Of a DNA stretch of 41,911 bases, positions 25,681 to 33,111 are shown piece by piece. The notes under the pieces were generated by a model. The model was not told the origin of the DNA. It was given only the letters and a program-made list of their open reading frames with translations, and searched no databases. Origin of the DNA: an uncultured Lachnospiraceae bacterium (GTDB lineage Bacteria; Bacillota; Clostridia; Lachnospirales; Lachnospiraceae); assembly GCA_910587305.1 (NCBI GenBank), contig CAJUKV010000010.1, positions 52,473 to 94,383 of the forward strand, in the 5' to 3' direction. How positions within the stretch are numbered: the stretch's first letter is position 1; every line of letters starts with the position of its first letter. The translations under genes were made by a program, and so were the position numbers.

Positions 25681-25760
25681 TAAATTCATCTCTATCATTC
25701 CGCCATAGCGCCTGCCTGTGGAGTTAAAAACTGAAATCAATTGCAGATAAAAACAATAGA

Positions 25761-26507
25761 TTACCACCTTGAATCAAAATGCTGTCCTATCATCTTTTCC
25801 GCGTCGGTCAGCATGGAATCGCTCATACCTGCATACAGCACATCATTGATTTTTCGCATCAATTCCTCTATGGAAGACGCCGTCACAGTAACCGTATCCG
25901 CATTTTCCATATTTTCAGCATGTTTTTGGGCAAGCTTTTCCTCGACCGCTTCCTTTGCTTCTTTTTTGGCAGTTTCTTTCTTTTCCTTTGCCTTCTTCTC
26001 GGCATTTTCCTTGATCCGCACCCTCTGGGCCGCCAAAGACTTATCAACCACCGCAAAGAAAGAAGCGTTTCCGCCGTCGTTGAACAAAAGTCCAAACGAC
26101 TTTACATTGGCGCCGCTGCTGCCTAAACTCTTTTTCAGCTGAGGGAGTTTTATGCCCGCGCTTTTGATTACGTTCTCGTATTGCTTGCGGAAATTCTCAT
26201 CTTCCGCCATTTTTTCTATCTTTTCCTCATCAATCAGGACTACCATTTTATGAGGATTGGCATATTTCCCCGCCTGAGCCTTTGCCGCTTCTTTCATATC
26301 ACTGCTGACCAAAATAAAATCCATATTGGAAAATTTCTTTTTCAGCTCCTCGTAATACTTCTGCGCTTTTTCGCTGAGCTCCGGCTGCCCGATTGTTCTG
26401 CCGTAATTTCCGGGCTTCCTTTCGCTTTGGGTTGTTTTTGAGGTCTTTGATTCTTCATAGGCTGCAGCTGCCTGCATACTGCTTTCCACATGGGCTAATG
26501 TACTCAT
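25761..26507 (-). CDS. Uncharacterised coiled-coil-rich protein (DUF6033-like), sigma-D-linked
   Basis: The function is not recognised. The 248-residue protein resembles, from memory, the DUF6033 group of Lachnospiraceae; this was not checked. It has no signal peptide or membrane helix. A Ser/Gln/Thr-rich N-terminus (residues 1-35) is followed by a compact alpha/beta part with LSEKAQKYYEELKKKFSNMD, FILVSSD and KMVVLIDEEKIEKM, then FGLLFNDGGNASFFAVVDK. Residues about 175-205 are Lys/Glu/Ala-rich and likely coiled coil, followed by a Thr/Val/Ser segment and a helical end. AAGGAGG precedes the ATG. Upstream is an exact match to the sigma-D promoter pattern, suggesting motility-linked expression. 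The gene upstream (26707-27801) has a weaker sigma-D-like promoter. Confidence 0.8.
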   Translation of the reverse strand: MSTLAHVESSMQAAAAYEESKTSKTTQSERKPGNYGRTIGQPELSEKAQKYYEELKKKFSNMDFILVSSDMKEAAKAQAGKYANPHKMVVLIDEEKIEKMAEDENFRKQYENVIKSAGIKLPQLKKSLGSSGANVKSFGLLFNDGGNASFFAVVDKSLAAQRVRIKENAEKKAKEKKETAKKEAKEAVEEKLAQKHAENMENADTVTVTASSIEELMRKINDVLYAGMSDSMLTDAEKMIGQHFDSRW

Positions 26508-26591
26508 ATTCTTTCCTCCTTGACTTTGCAGACAAGCACAAAAAGTGCCTGAACTGTCTATAATCGAAATCCTTTTCTTTCCATATAAATT

Positions 26592-26618
26592 ATATCGGCT
26601 GACTATAAGCTTTTTTTA
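26592..26618 (-). promoter_or_regulatory. Sigma-D/sigma-28-type promoter
   Basis: On the minus strand TAAA (26618-26615), 15 nt, and GCCGATAT (26599-26592), identical to the B. subtilis sigma-D consensus as I know it. It lies 85 bp upstream of the start at 26507. Confidence 0.7.
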
Positions 26619-26706
26619 AGCCTTTTCCCCGCGTGTATTCAAAAAATGATCTCAAAATGAAGACAAAAACAACCTGCAATGCTTTCGCCCTGAAAAAAAT
26701 TCTCTC

Positions 26707-27801
26707 TCAGCTTTCCAGCCATTTCATAAGCCGCGCCATCTGGTCTTCCATCCAGGAATAGGAAAGGCTGCTCTGCCCATTCATGCTCTCCAAAAAAGAA
26801 GACATGTCCGTATAAGAGAGCCCATGAAAGGTTTCCGGAAGGCTTGTATTATCTATTTTTTCTTTCCACGCATCATAACGTTCCTGCTGCGCCTCGTAAA
26901 AGGATTTTCCTGTATTTCCCGGTGCGTTTAATACCTTTTCCGCCCTTTTATGCAGTTCAATAAACTTAGAGCCCCATCCTCCTTTGTTGTTGATAATATT
27001 CTGATTTAATTCTTCTATCTCCCGATACAAATCCGGCGCTTGCTGCTTTAGATATTCTCTGGTGCGAGTCTGATCCGCAAACAGCTTTGATCCCACCACA
27101 TATCCCATTTCAATATCGTATGTCACCTTTCCGTCCTTATCCGCAACACCGTTTAATCCGTATTTCGCAATGGTTTCCATGGCGGAAAGGAAATCCGCCC
27201 CGTGTTCCTTATCCAAATAGTTTTCGGCAAGGTACCTTGCCTGCTCTAAGCCGAACGCAATCTGATCCGTCCGCTCTTTTTCAGACATGTCGCCCACCTG
27301 ATGAGGCATGATATAATTCCTGATAATGCCGTTGGCCGCGCTTACCACCTTTTCGTCGGCATTTTCAAGGCTGTCATAAAACTGTTTGTTTGTCTGCACA
27401 TTCGGGATAAAAATTCTGTGGGTATTTTCCAGATGGACAATTTCTTTCTGAAACTCGGCGTCCCTTTTCTCCCTGGCGGCTTTTTGTTCCTCCGTCAAAT
27501 TCCATACCCCTTTGGTATGCTGCTCATGGATGCTGTCCGCAAGAGCCTGCAGGCCGTCCCCTGAAAACATCACCAGCACATTATCGCCGTACCCCGCCGA
27601 TATCTCATTCATGGCGCGAAGCGCTTCCTCCCTGGTCATTTTATCCATAACCTTGTTTCCCTTAGCGTCAACCGTGTTAAATTCATACTTCGCCAGGGTA
27701 TCCTTTTTCTTTATGAGCCCATTGTTCTCACTGCCGTAGCTTTTAAGAGGTTCCGAACCCATATAAAATTGACTGTAATTCTGACTAATGTTTACCGACA
27801 T
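26707..27801 (-). CDS. Uncharacterised 364-residue soluble protein, sigma-D-linked
   Basis: I do not recognise a family. The N-terminus (MSVNISQNYSQFYMGSEPLK) is polar and looks disordered, without signal peptide. The rest is mostly helical and charged: MTREEALRAMNEISAGYG, LTEEQKAAREKRDAEFQ (coiled-coil-like), AFGLEQARYLAENYLDKEHG, QAPDLYREIEELNQNIINNK and the C-terminal SWMEDQMARLMKWLES. It resembles its downstream neighbour in general character: secretion-signal-free, hydrophilic, disordered N-terminus. Both have sigma-D-like promoters and lie 199 bp apart, so they may be co-expressed partners, possibly flagellar-regulon cytosolic or export-apparatus substrates; that is inference. Confidence 0.75.
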   Translation of the reverse strand: MSVNISQNYSQFYMGSEPLKSYGSENNGLIKKKDTLAKYEFNTVDAKGNKVMDKMTREEALRAMNEISAGYGDNVLVMFSGDGLQALADSIHEQHTKGVWNLTEEQKAAREKRDAEFQKEIVHLENTHRIFIPNVQTNKQFYDSLENADEKVVSAANGIIRNYIMPHQVGDMSEKERTDQIAFGLEQARYLAENYLDKEHGADFLSAMETIAKYGLNGVADKDGKVTYDIEMGYVVGSKLFADQTRTREYLKQQAPDLYREIEELNQNIINNKGGWGSKFIELHKRAEKVLNAPGNTGKSFYEAQQERYDAWKEKIDNTSLPETFHGLSYTDMSSFLESMNGQSSLSYSWMEDQMARLMKWLES

Positions 27802-27848
27802 CTTTTCCCTCCATGTTTTAAAATTCAGAAATCCGTTTCTATATATTT

Positions 27849-27875
27849 ATATCGTTTAAATCATATAAAACTTGA
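27849..27875 (-). promoter_or_regulatory. Sigma-D-like promoter, imperfect
   Basis: On the minus strand TCAA (27875-27872), 15 nt, and AACGATAT (27856-27849). Three of four and six of eight positions match TAAA-N15-GCCGATAT. It lies 48 bp upstream of the 364-residue protein gene. Confidence 0.45.
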
Positions 27876-27964
27876 TAGCTTTGTAACTAAAGTCACCATA
27901 TCTGTAACCAATAAGACTGTGCAGAGCCGAACGCCTGCGCTATGCCAACCGCCTTTATATCAAA

Positions 27965-28150
27965 ATGCCGCTATGCCTTACAAGCCGGCTTATTGTAGCA
28001 GACGCCGCCACGCTTTGCCAGTCGGCTTAACGCAGCAAACACCACCACGTTTTGCCAGTCGGCTTAACGCAACAAACGCCGCCACGCTTTGCCAGTCGGC
28101 TTAACGCAGCAAACACCGCTACATTTTGCCAGTCGGCTTAACGTAAGAAA
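27965..28150 (+). repeat. 37-bp tandem array, family B
   Basis: Four units with exact 37-bp spacing begin at 28017, 28054, 28091 and 28128 (GCCAGTCGGCTTAACG...). A diverged unit precedes them at about 27965-28016. There are no unique spacers. The 27802-28203 gap holds this array, the sigma-D-like promoter and the luxR terminator; no gene was seen. Confidence 0.85.
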
Positions 28151-28152
28151 AT

Positions 28153-28195
28153 GGACGGTGAGGTTATGCATTTTTACTCATAAACCTCCACGTCC
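28153..28195 (-). terminator. Terminator of the luxR-like gene
   Basis: GGACGGTGAGGTTATG (28153-28168) pairs with CATAAACCTCCACGTCC (28179-28195) with two small bulges, eight bases after the stop. On the minus strand it is followed by ATTTTCTT. Confidence 0.6.
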
Positions 28196-28203
28196 ACATT
28201 TTT

Positions 28204-28908
28204 TTAATGTAATTCTTTGCGGCTGCTGATGCCTGTTTTTTCAAATATATTGGATAGGTGCTTTTTTACGGTCGCCTCCGATATATAAAGTTCCTCCCCG
28301 ATTTCCCGATTGGTAAGCCCCCTGCCGACCAGCTCCGCAACCAGCTTTTCCTGTCTGGTCAGCTTTGATAAATCAGGCTTTTTCGGTAACTCTTTCTTCC
28401 CTTTTGCTAACTCTGGCGATTTTGTCGTCTTTTCATCAGGCGGCAAAATCCTTTCTCCTTTCATCGTCTCTTCTGCCTGCTTTTCTTTAAAAGAGGGTGC
28501 CCTTAAAAGATTTTCTCCTTCCGGCTCCTCTTTTTCAGAACCCTTTTCCGCCATGCCCTCCTCCCTGAGTATCAGATGACACACAAAACCATAAAAAACC
28601 GGGCGCAGGCTTAGCGCAAATTCCCGAAGGAATTCCCCTTCCGCCATTTTTCTTTGACTGACGCTGGCAAATAGCAGCACAAAGGTCTCAAGATATCCTG
28701 CCATGATGGCATTTCTTTTGAAAATATCCCTAAAGTCCTTCCACCTTGTCTTTTTTTCCCAAAAAGGAAGGCACAAAATAATACACCCTAAAAGAAACAT
28801 ACCAATATGTTTCGGGCTTAATAGCAAAATGGCCTCTGTTCCCAAAAGATAGCTGAGCAGGAGAAGATATACGATTACGGCTATAAGGCTTTTCAGAATC
28901 CTTTTCAT
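28204..28908 (-). CDS. Membrane-embedded LuxR-type transcriptional regulator
   Basis: The 234-residue protein has about four hydrophobic helices in its N-terminal half (about 6-28, 34-49, 68-85, 98-115). A charged linker (about 117-175) precedes a C-terminal GerE/LuxR helix-turn-helix: LSKLTRQEKLVAELVGRGLT and NREIGEELYISEATVKKHLS, ending KTGISSRKELH. There is no receiver domain, so signals must come through the membrane part or a partner. It starts 11 bp after the MotA-like gene, so the two are co-transcribed. The HTH assignment is firm; the membrane-sensor role is inference. Membrane-tethered LuxR proteins exist but are a minority of the family. Confidence 0.85.
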   Translation of the reverse strand: MKRILKSLIAVIVYLLLLSYLLGTEAILLLSPKHIGMFLLGCIILCLPFWEKKTRWKDFRDIFKRNAIMAGYLETFVLLFASVSQRKMAEGEFLREFALSLRPVFYGFVCHLILREEGMAEKGSEKEEPEGENLLRAPSFKEKQAEETMKGERILPPDEKTTKSPELAKGKKELPKKPDLSKLTRQEKLVAELVGRGLTNREIGEELYISEATVKKHLSNIFEKTGISSRKELH

Positions 28909-28919
28909 TAACAGCCTCC

Positions 28920-29375
28920 TTACTCCTTCTCACTGATGAACTCCTGCATTTTTACATTGAGCCTTGCCTGTATGGGCAGCAAAAACAACACCATTCCCAA
29001 CGCATAGAAAAAAGTGATAAAGGATATTCCTATGCTTGGCCGAAGCGCTTCGAAGCTCTCCGCGTTGGAGAAAAGAATAATCTCCTGCAGCACCACGCAA
29101 AACCCTGCGTCGGCGATGATACTTTTAATTGCCAGACTCATTGCCTCCTTTGCCCGTTTTAATTCCATCAGATTTCCCGCTTTCCTTTTTCCAATCCCAA
29201 GACGGAAGGCATTGTTGAAATCTTTAAACAGTCCTCCCGCTATTAACAGCGGAATAAACATCAGAAACAAAAAGAGAAACGAAATCACATCAAACAGCTG
29301 AAAAAAACTTCCCCCTACCATCCACACATTCACCACGGTAATGATAATAACGCAAACAATTGATAATAAATACAT
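28920..29375 (-). CDS. Small MotA-like integral membrane protein
   Basis: The 151-residue protein has four likely helices (about 2-18, 24-47, 85-100 and 115-140) and a short basic cytosolic loop. Helices 1-2 (VGGSFFQLFDVISFL, then FKDFNNAFRL) and the last helix (FITFFYALGMVLFLLPIQARL) resemble the start and end of the MotA stator protein, but the large cytosolic loop is shortened and the conserved proline motif of the third helix is not seen. It is unlikely to be a working stator. The start MYLLSIVCV is preceded by GGAGGG; the longer open frame is made of family B repeats. It is co-transcribed with the membrane LuxR gene, so a sensor role is possible. Confidence 0.6.
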   Translation of the reverse strand: MYLLSIVCVIIITVVNVWMVGGSFFQLFDVISFLFLFLMFIPLLIAGGLFKDFNNAFRLGIGKRKAGNLMELKRAKEAMSLAIKSIIADAGFCVVLQEIILFSNAESFEALRPSIGISFITFFYALGMVLFLLPIQARLNVKMQEFISEKE

Positions 29376-29424
29376 ATTCCCTCCATTCTGAAAGCCGTCA
29401 GCCTCTATGCGGCGGCCTTCCCTT

Positions 29425-29540
29425 TTGATACAAGCTGTCTCGCAAAGCGCGTCGGCGTCTGTTGCAATAAGCGTCTCGCGAAGCGCGTCGGCGTTTGTTA
29501 CAATAAGCTGTCTCGCGAAGCATGTCAGCGTTTGTTTGAT
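29425..29540 (-). repeat. 36-37-bp tandem array, family B, inverted orientation
   Basis: Three units (anchor GTCTCGC at 29437, 29473 and 29510) are the reverse complement of the family in 27965-28150. The two arrays bracket the luxR/motA-like pair. The remaining 29541-29675 is AT-rich with the sites at 29572-29624. Confidence 0.75.
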
Positions 29541-29571
29541 ACCCATATTTTAAAAGTTGTTTTTTCAAAAG

Positions 29572-29624
29572 AAAATACTACTTTCACCTGAAAAAGTAGT
29601 ATTTTTAAGAAAAAGTAGTATTTT
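29572..29624. promoter_or_regulatory. Triplicated 13-bp motif, terminator or regulatory site
   Basis: AAAATACTACTTT (29572-29584) and AAAGTAGTATTTT (29593-29605) form a perfect hairpin with an 8-nt loop; the same AAAGTAGTATTTT recurs at 29612-29624, 19 bp on. On the minus strand the hairpin ends in TTTTCTTTT, 70 bp after the sfp stop, so it may be the sfp terminator. The direct repetition at 19 bp could instead be regulator binding sites for the motA-like/luxR operon. Confidence 0.5.
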
Positions 29625-29675
29625 TATCATAATTATAAACATTTATAAACAGTATTATATCACCCTATATAGGAA

Positions 29676-30389
29676 CTATACGCAATCACATCCATCAACG
29701 CCAGCAGATTGCTTGTCACATCCCAGCGCCGCCTTCTTCCACACAACCTTCTCCAAAGGCTCCCGCGAGCAGACGCAGGCGCTATACCCTGCCAGCTCAT
29801 TCCATTCCGAGAAATACGCCGAAGGCTCCGTCTTTCCTCCATCCGACACTACGCTCCTTTTCCAGTCAATTTCAAAGCTGTCAAGCCCGCCCGCTATTCC
29901 CTCTCCGGTGAGCTTGATAAAGCTTTCCTTTATGCTCCACATCCGAAAGAAAAGCGCCTTCCTTTCCTCCCCGTCGCATGCCTCAAGCCTTTGATTGTCT
30001 TTCCCGGTAAAAAAGCGTTCCGCAATTCCTCTTTTCACATCCGTTATTTTTTGTATGTCCACGCCCACAGGCGTATGGCTGAGGGCGCAGCATACATACC
30101 TGCCGGAATGGGACAGGTTAAAATGAATATCCGGATATTCCTTCAGATAAGGCTTTCCGTTTCTCCCATACCCAATTGAAAAAGAGCCGTCCTTTTTTTC
30201 CACATGCCCCAACCGCTCACAGAGGGCAAAATACAGCAAACTGCCGGCCGTAAGGCTTTGCAGTCTGCTTTCCTCCTTTTTCATGAGAAGAATTTTTTTT
30301 CTTCTTTCTTCTTCTATTTTGTCTAAATAAGAGAGAAATTCCCTTTCCTGCAGAGAGGTAAATACCTTCGTGTAATAGACCGTAACCAT
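29676..30389 (-). CDS. 4'-Phosphopantetheinyl transferase, Sfp type
   Basis: The protein (237 residues) transfers phosphopantetheine from CoA to a carrier-protein serine. Family motifs are in order: NGKPYL, IHFNLSHSG, VGVDIQKI (Mg-binding Asp) and FRMWSIKESFIKLTGEGI (catalytic Glu/Lys). The two-domain length is typical of Sfp rather than the half-size AcpS. GGGAAAT precedes the ATG, and it starts eight bases after the hisS stop, so they share a transcript. There is no polyketide or peptide synthetase in the window; the carrier protein is elsewhere. Confidence 0.9.
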   Translation of the reverse strand: MVTVYYTKVFTSLQEREFLSYLDKIEEERRKKILLMKKEESRLQSLTAGSLLYFALCERLGHVEKKDGSFSIGYGRNGKPYLKEYPDIHFNLSHSGRYVCCALSHTPVGVDIQKITDVKRGIAERFFTGKDNQRLEACDGEERKALFFRMWSIKESFIKLTGEGIAGGLDSFEIDWKRSVVSDGGKTEPSAYFSEWNELAGYSACVCSREPLEKVVWKKAALGCDKQSAGVDGCDCV

Positions 30390-30397
30390 AATTTCCC

Positions 30398-31657
30398 TTA
30401 TTTCAGAGGATTTTTGTAAAATTCCTGAAAGTTTGTGTAGCCCTCCTTGGTCAGCTGCTCTTTCTGGAATTTTTTGTTTTTGTTCATCCTCACCACCAGC
30501 ACCTGCCTGCCTTCCTTCCGTTCTTCCTGGGCTTTCGCGATTACCTTGCAGAGCTCCTGTCCCGGAAGACCTTTTTCCAGAAGATAGGCAACCTTTTCAG
30601 GCTGTCCGGGCACCTGAAAGCCGTTTTCCAAAAGCAGCAGTATGATTCTCTCAAACCCAATGGAAAATCCGCAGGCCGGCACGTCATTGCCCGTAAATCT
30701 GCCCACCATTTTATCATACCGTCCACCGCCGCCGCAGCTTGCGCCTAACTCGGGCATGGAAACCTCAAAAATAGTGCCTGTATAATAAGACATACCTCTT
30801 ACCAGCGTAGGGTCGAAAATCAGCTCAAAATCAGCGCTTTTTGTCGTCTGAACGCTGTCCATAATCTCCTGCAGGCCGGTTCTTACCTCTTCCTCCAAAA
30901 ATCCGCCTAATTCACCCCCTAAAAACGCAAGGCTGTTTTCCGCTTCTTCCATACCCTTAAAAAGGGAAAGATATTTATCCACGCTTTCTTTTGCAAAACC
31001 GTTAACAAGCAACTCCGCCTCTACACCGCCAAGACCGATTTTATCCATCTTATCTAAAGTGATGAATACGCTGTCATAGTCTTCCTCACCAAATCCACTG
31101 TAAGCCGCCATTGCTTTTAAAATTCTCCGATCATTAATCCGAATTTGGAAATTCCGAAAGCCCAGCCTGCCTAAGGTTGTGGTAGTGGCCAAAATCAGCT
31201 CTATCTCCGCTAAATTGGAAGACTCCCCCAAGATATCAATATCACACTGCATAAACTGACGGTAACGTCCTCTCTGGGGCCTGTCCGCCCTCCACACATT
31301 TCCCATCTGCAGCGCCTTAAAGGGGCTTGGCAGCTCATTGGCATGATTAGCGTAAAAACGCACAAGAGGCACCGTGAGATCGTAGCGCAGCCCCCCGTCT
31401 ACCAAATCCTTTTCGCTCTCCGCCTTCTCTAAATTCAGTTTCTCGCCTCTTTTTAAAATCTTAAAAATCAGCTTTTCATTCTCACCGCCCTGTTTGCTGC
31501 TCAAATTTTCAATGTTCTCAACGCAGGGGGTTTCAATAGAGGTAAAGCCAAATTCTCCATAGGTTTCCTTGATCACGCTGATTACATAATCCCGAATCTG
31601 CATTTCCTCCGGTAAAATATCCTTCATGCCGGTAACCGGTTTCTTGCTTAGGGCCAT
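30398..31657 (-). CDS. hisS: Histidyl-tRNA synthetase with short, divergent C-terminal domain
   Basis: The protein (419 residues) is a class II synthetase charging tRNA-His. Motif 1 surrounds GMKDILPEEMQIRDYV, motif 2 is FKALQMGNVWRADRPQRGRYRQF, quoted here in overlapping parts (GNVWRADRPQRGRYRQF). The histidine motifs are LVRGMSYYTGTIFEV and CGGGGRYDKMVG, and motif 3 is ACGFSIGFERI. RGRYRQFMQCDIDILG and INDRRILKAM are closer to eukaryotic-type HisRS sequences as I remember them than to B. subtilis HisS. The anticodon domain after about residue 350 is only some 70 residues and lacks the usual R-x-L-x-x-Q pattern. It could be a second, specialised HisRS; HisZ is less likely because the histidine motifs are intact. 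Confidence 0.88.
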   Translation of the reverse strand: MALSKKPVTGMKDILPEEMQIRDYVISVIKETYGEFGFTSIETPCVENIENLSSKQGGENEKLIFKILKRGEKLNLEKAESEKDLVDGGLRYDLTVPLVRFYANHANELPSPFKALQMGNVWRADRPQRGRYRQFMQCDIDILGESSNLAEIELILATTTTLGRLGFRNFQIRINDRRILKAMAAYSGFGEEDYDSVFITLDKMDKIGLGGVEAELLVNGFAKESVDKYLSLFKGMEEAENSLAFLGGELGGFLEEEVRTGLQEIMDSVQTTKSADFELIFDPTLVRGMSYYTGTIFEVSMPELGASCGGGGRYDKMVGRFTGNDVPACGFSIGFERIILLLLENGFQVPGQPEKVAYLLEKGLPGQELCKVIAKAQEERKEGRQVLVVRMNKNKKFQKEQLTKEGYTNFQEFYKNPLK

Positions 31658-31814
31658 ATTTCTAACTCCTCTCCTTCCATAATCCGCTCAACTGTTATCC
31701 CAGACTTAAACGGCTCCAATGCTCCGAACCGCTACGTAGATTTTACACTTTTTCCCTATATAATGCAAGACGTATAACTCTCTCAAATTCCACACTCCCG
31801 CATCATGGTTACTC

Positions 31815-31843
31815 TTGCGCTTCCCATTTTCCTGTATTATAAT
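31815..31843 (+). promoter_or_regulatory. Promoter of the DAHP synthase gene
   Basis: TTGCGC (31815-31820), exactly 17 nt, TATAAT (31838-31843). It is 48 bp upstream of the ATG. An upstream TATAAT at 31759-31764 lacks a well-spaced -35. Confidence 0.65.
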
Positions 31844-31891
31844 GTACGAGATCAACAACAAGCGTCTTTTGTTATCATGAGGAGGATTATT

Positions 31892-32920
31892 ATGTCATTT
31901 GAATTTATAAAATTGTTACCGACTCCGGAGGAAATCAGGAAACAATTTCCGGTTCCTGCCGAGCTTGTCCAGTTAAAAAAAGAGCGTGACAGGGAAATAC
32001 GCGACGTTATAACAGGAAAGAGCAACAAATTTCTTGTCATCATCGGTCCCTGTTCCGCAGATAACGAGGATGCCGTCTGCGATTATGTGGTCCGGCTTTC
32101 CAAGATAAACGATAGGGTAAAGGATAAGCTGATACTGATTCCCCGGATTTACACCAACAAACCCAGAACCACCGGGGAGGGCTACAAAGGAATCGTACAT
32201 CAACCCGATCCGGAACAACAGCCCGATTTCCTTGCCGGCCTTATCGCCATGCGGAAAATGCACATTCGCGCCATTGCGGAATCCGGCCTCACCGCCGCCG
32301 ACGAGATGCTCTATCCTGACAACTGGGGATATGTATCCGATATCTTATCCTATGTGGCCATCGGAGCCCGCTCCGTGGAAGATCAGCAGCACCGGATTGT
32401 GGTCAGCGGTTTTGACGTGCCCATCGGAATGAAAAATCCCACCAGCGGAAATTTAACGGTTATGCTCAACTCCGTATATGCTTCCCAGCATCCCCACTCT
32501 TTCATTTACAGAGGATGGGAAGTAAAAACCAACGGAAACGATTTGGCCCACACCGTTTTGCGTGGGGCGTCCAACAAACATGGCGGTAATCTTCCCAACT
32601 ATCACTATGAAGATTTAAACCTGCTTCTCAACCTCTATAATGAAAGAGATTTGAAAAACCCGGCCGCCGTCATCGACACAAACCACAGCAATTCCAACAA
32701 ACAATACGAGCAGCAGATTCGAATTGTAAAAGAAGTCATGCACAGCCGCAAATTGAATCCCGATATTCATAAGCTTGTAAAGGGCGTTATGATAGAGAGC
32801 TACATTGAGGAAGGCTGTCAGAAAGTAGGCGGCGGAATTTACGGAAAATCCATCACCGACCCCTGCCTTGGTTGGAAGGCTTCCGAGCAATTAATATACG
32901 ACATTGCCGAATATGAATAA
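31892..32920 (+). CDS. aroF/aroG/aroH-type: 3-Deoxy-7-phosphoheptulonate (DAHP) synthase, class I
   Basis: The protein (342 residues) condenses phosphoenolpyruvate and erythrose 4-phosphate to start aromatic amino acid synthesis. It is an AroFGH-type class I enzyme: LVIIGPCSADNEDAV (metal Cys), RIYTNKPRTTGEGYKG (substrate-binding KPRT), GARSVEDQQHR, GMKNPTSGN and DTNHSNSNKQYEQQ. The C-terminus includes GVMIESYIEEGCQ and GKSITDPCLGW. The ATG at 31892 has GAGGAGG seven bases upstream and begins the family-like MSFEFIKLLPTPEE; an upstream in-frame ATG is inside the promoter. The feedback specificity (Phe/Tyr/Trp) cannot be read by eye. Confidence 0.94.
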   Translation: MSFEFIKLLPTPEEIRKQFPVPAELVQLKKERDREIRDVITGKSNKFLVIIGPCSADNEDAVCDYVVRLSKINDRVKDKLILIPRIYTNKPRTTGEGYKGIVHQPDPEQQPDFLAGLIAMRKMHIRAIAESGLTAADEMLYPDNWGYVSDILSYVAIGARSVEDQQHRIVVSGFDVPIGMKNPTSGNLTVMLNSVYASQHPHSFIYRGWEVKTNGNDLAHTVLRGASNKHGGNLPNYHYEDLNLLLNLYNERDLKNPAAVIDTNHSNSNKQYEQQIRIVKEVMHSRKLNPDIHKLVKGVMIESYIEEGCQKVGGGIYGKSITDPCLGWKASEQLIYDIAEYE

Positions 32921-32940
32921 GAATCCCTTTTCTAAATGTT

Positions 32941-33032
32941 AATTGAGTAAGGAAGATTTTCTCCCTACTCGCGCGCCGCCCCCATGCATCGCCTTTGCGG
33001 CATACTTCCTCTGCATGGGGCTGTGCATAAAA
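32941..33032. repeat. Dispersed structured repeat, family A, one copy
   Basis: GAGTAAGGA/TCCCTACTC forms the first stem and CCCCATGCA (32980-32988) pairs with TGCATGGGG (33012-33020). The outer-stem sequence differs from the other copies, yet pairing is kept. It ends GTGCATAAAAA at the following terminator stem. Confidence 0.8.
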
Positions 33033-33035
33033 AGC

Positions 33036-33074
33036 GGGCAATATCTGTGTTTGAAAAAATCACAGATATTGCCC
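33036..33074. terminator. Bidirectional terminator between aroG-type gene and lipoprotein gene
   Basis: GGGCAATATCTGTG (33036-33049) and CACAGATATTGCCC (33061-33074) form a perfect 14-bp stem. The minus-strand tail is GCTTTTTATG; the plus-strand tail is ATTTCTT. Confidence 0.8.
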
Positions 33075-33111
33075 ATTTCTTACGGGTATGTATAAAAACT
33101 GTCTAAATCAT

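Noticed and set aside
27965..28150. Regular 37-bp array as a CRISPR
   Set aside because: Units are contiguous with no unique spacers, diverge between copies, and no cas gene is in the window.
29376..29546. 57-residue N-terminal extension of the MotA-like protein
   Set aside because: The extension is translated 37-bp repeat sequence, and a good GGAGGG site directly precedes the MYLLSIV start.
30398..31657. HisZ (ATP phosphoribosyltransferase regulatory subunit)
   Set aside because: Motif 2 arginine and both histidine-specific motifs are intact and no his biosynthesis genes are nearby.
31742..31764. TTTACA...TATAAT as the DAHP synthase promoter
   Set aside because: Spacing is only 11 nt; the TTGCGC-N17-TATAAT at 31815-31843 is better placed.
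31658..31891. T-box upstream of hisS
   Set aside because: No T-box core or terminator/antiterminator pair was seen on the minus strand.
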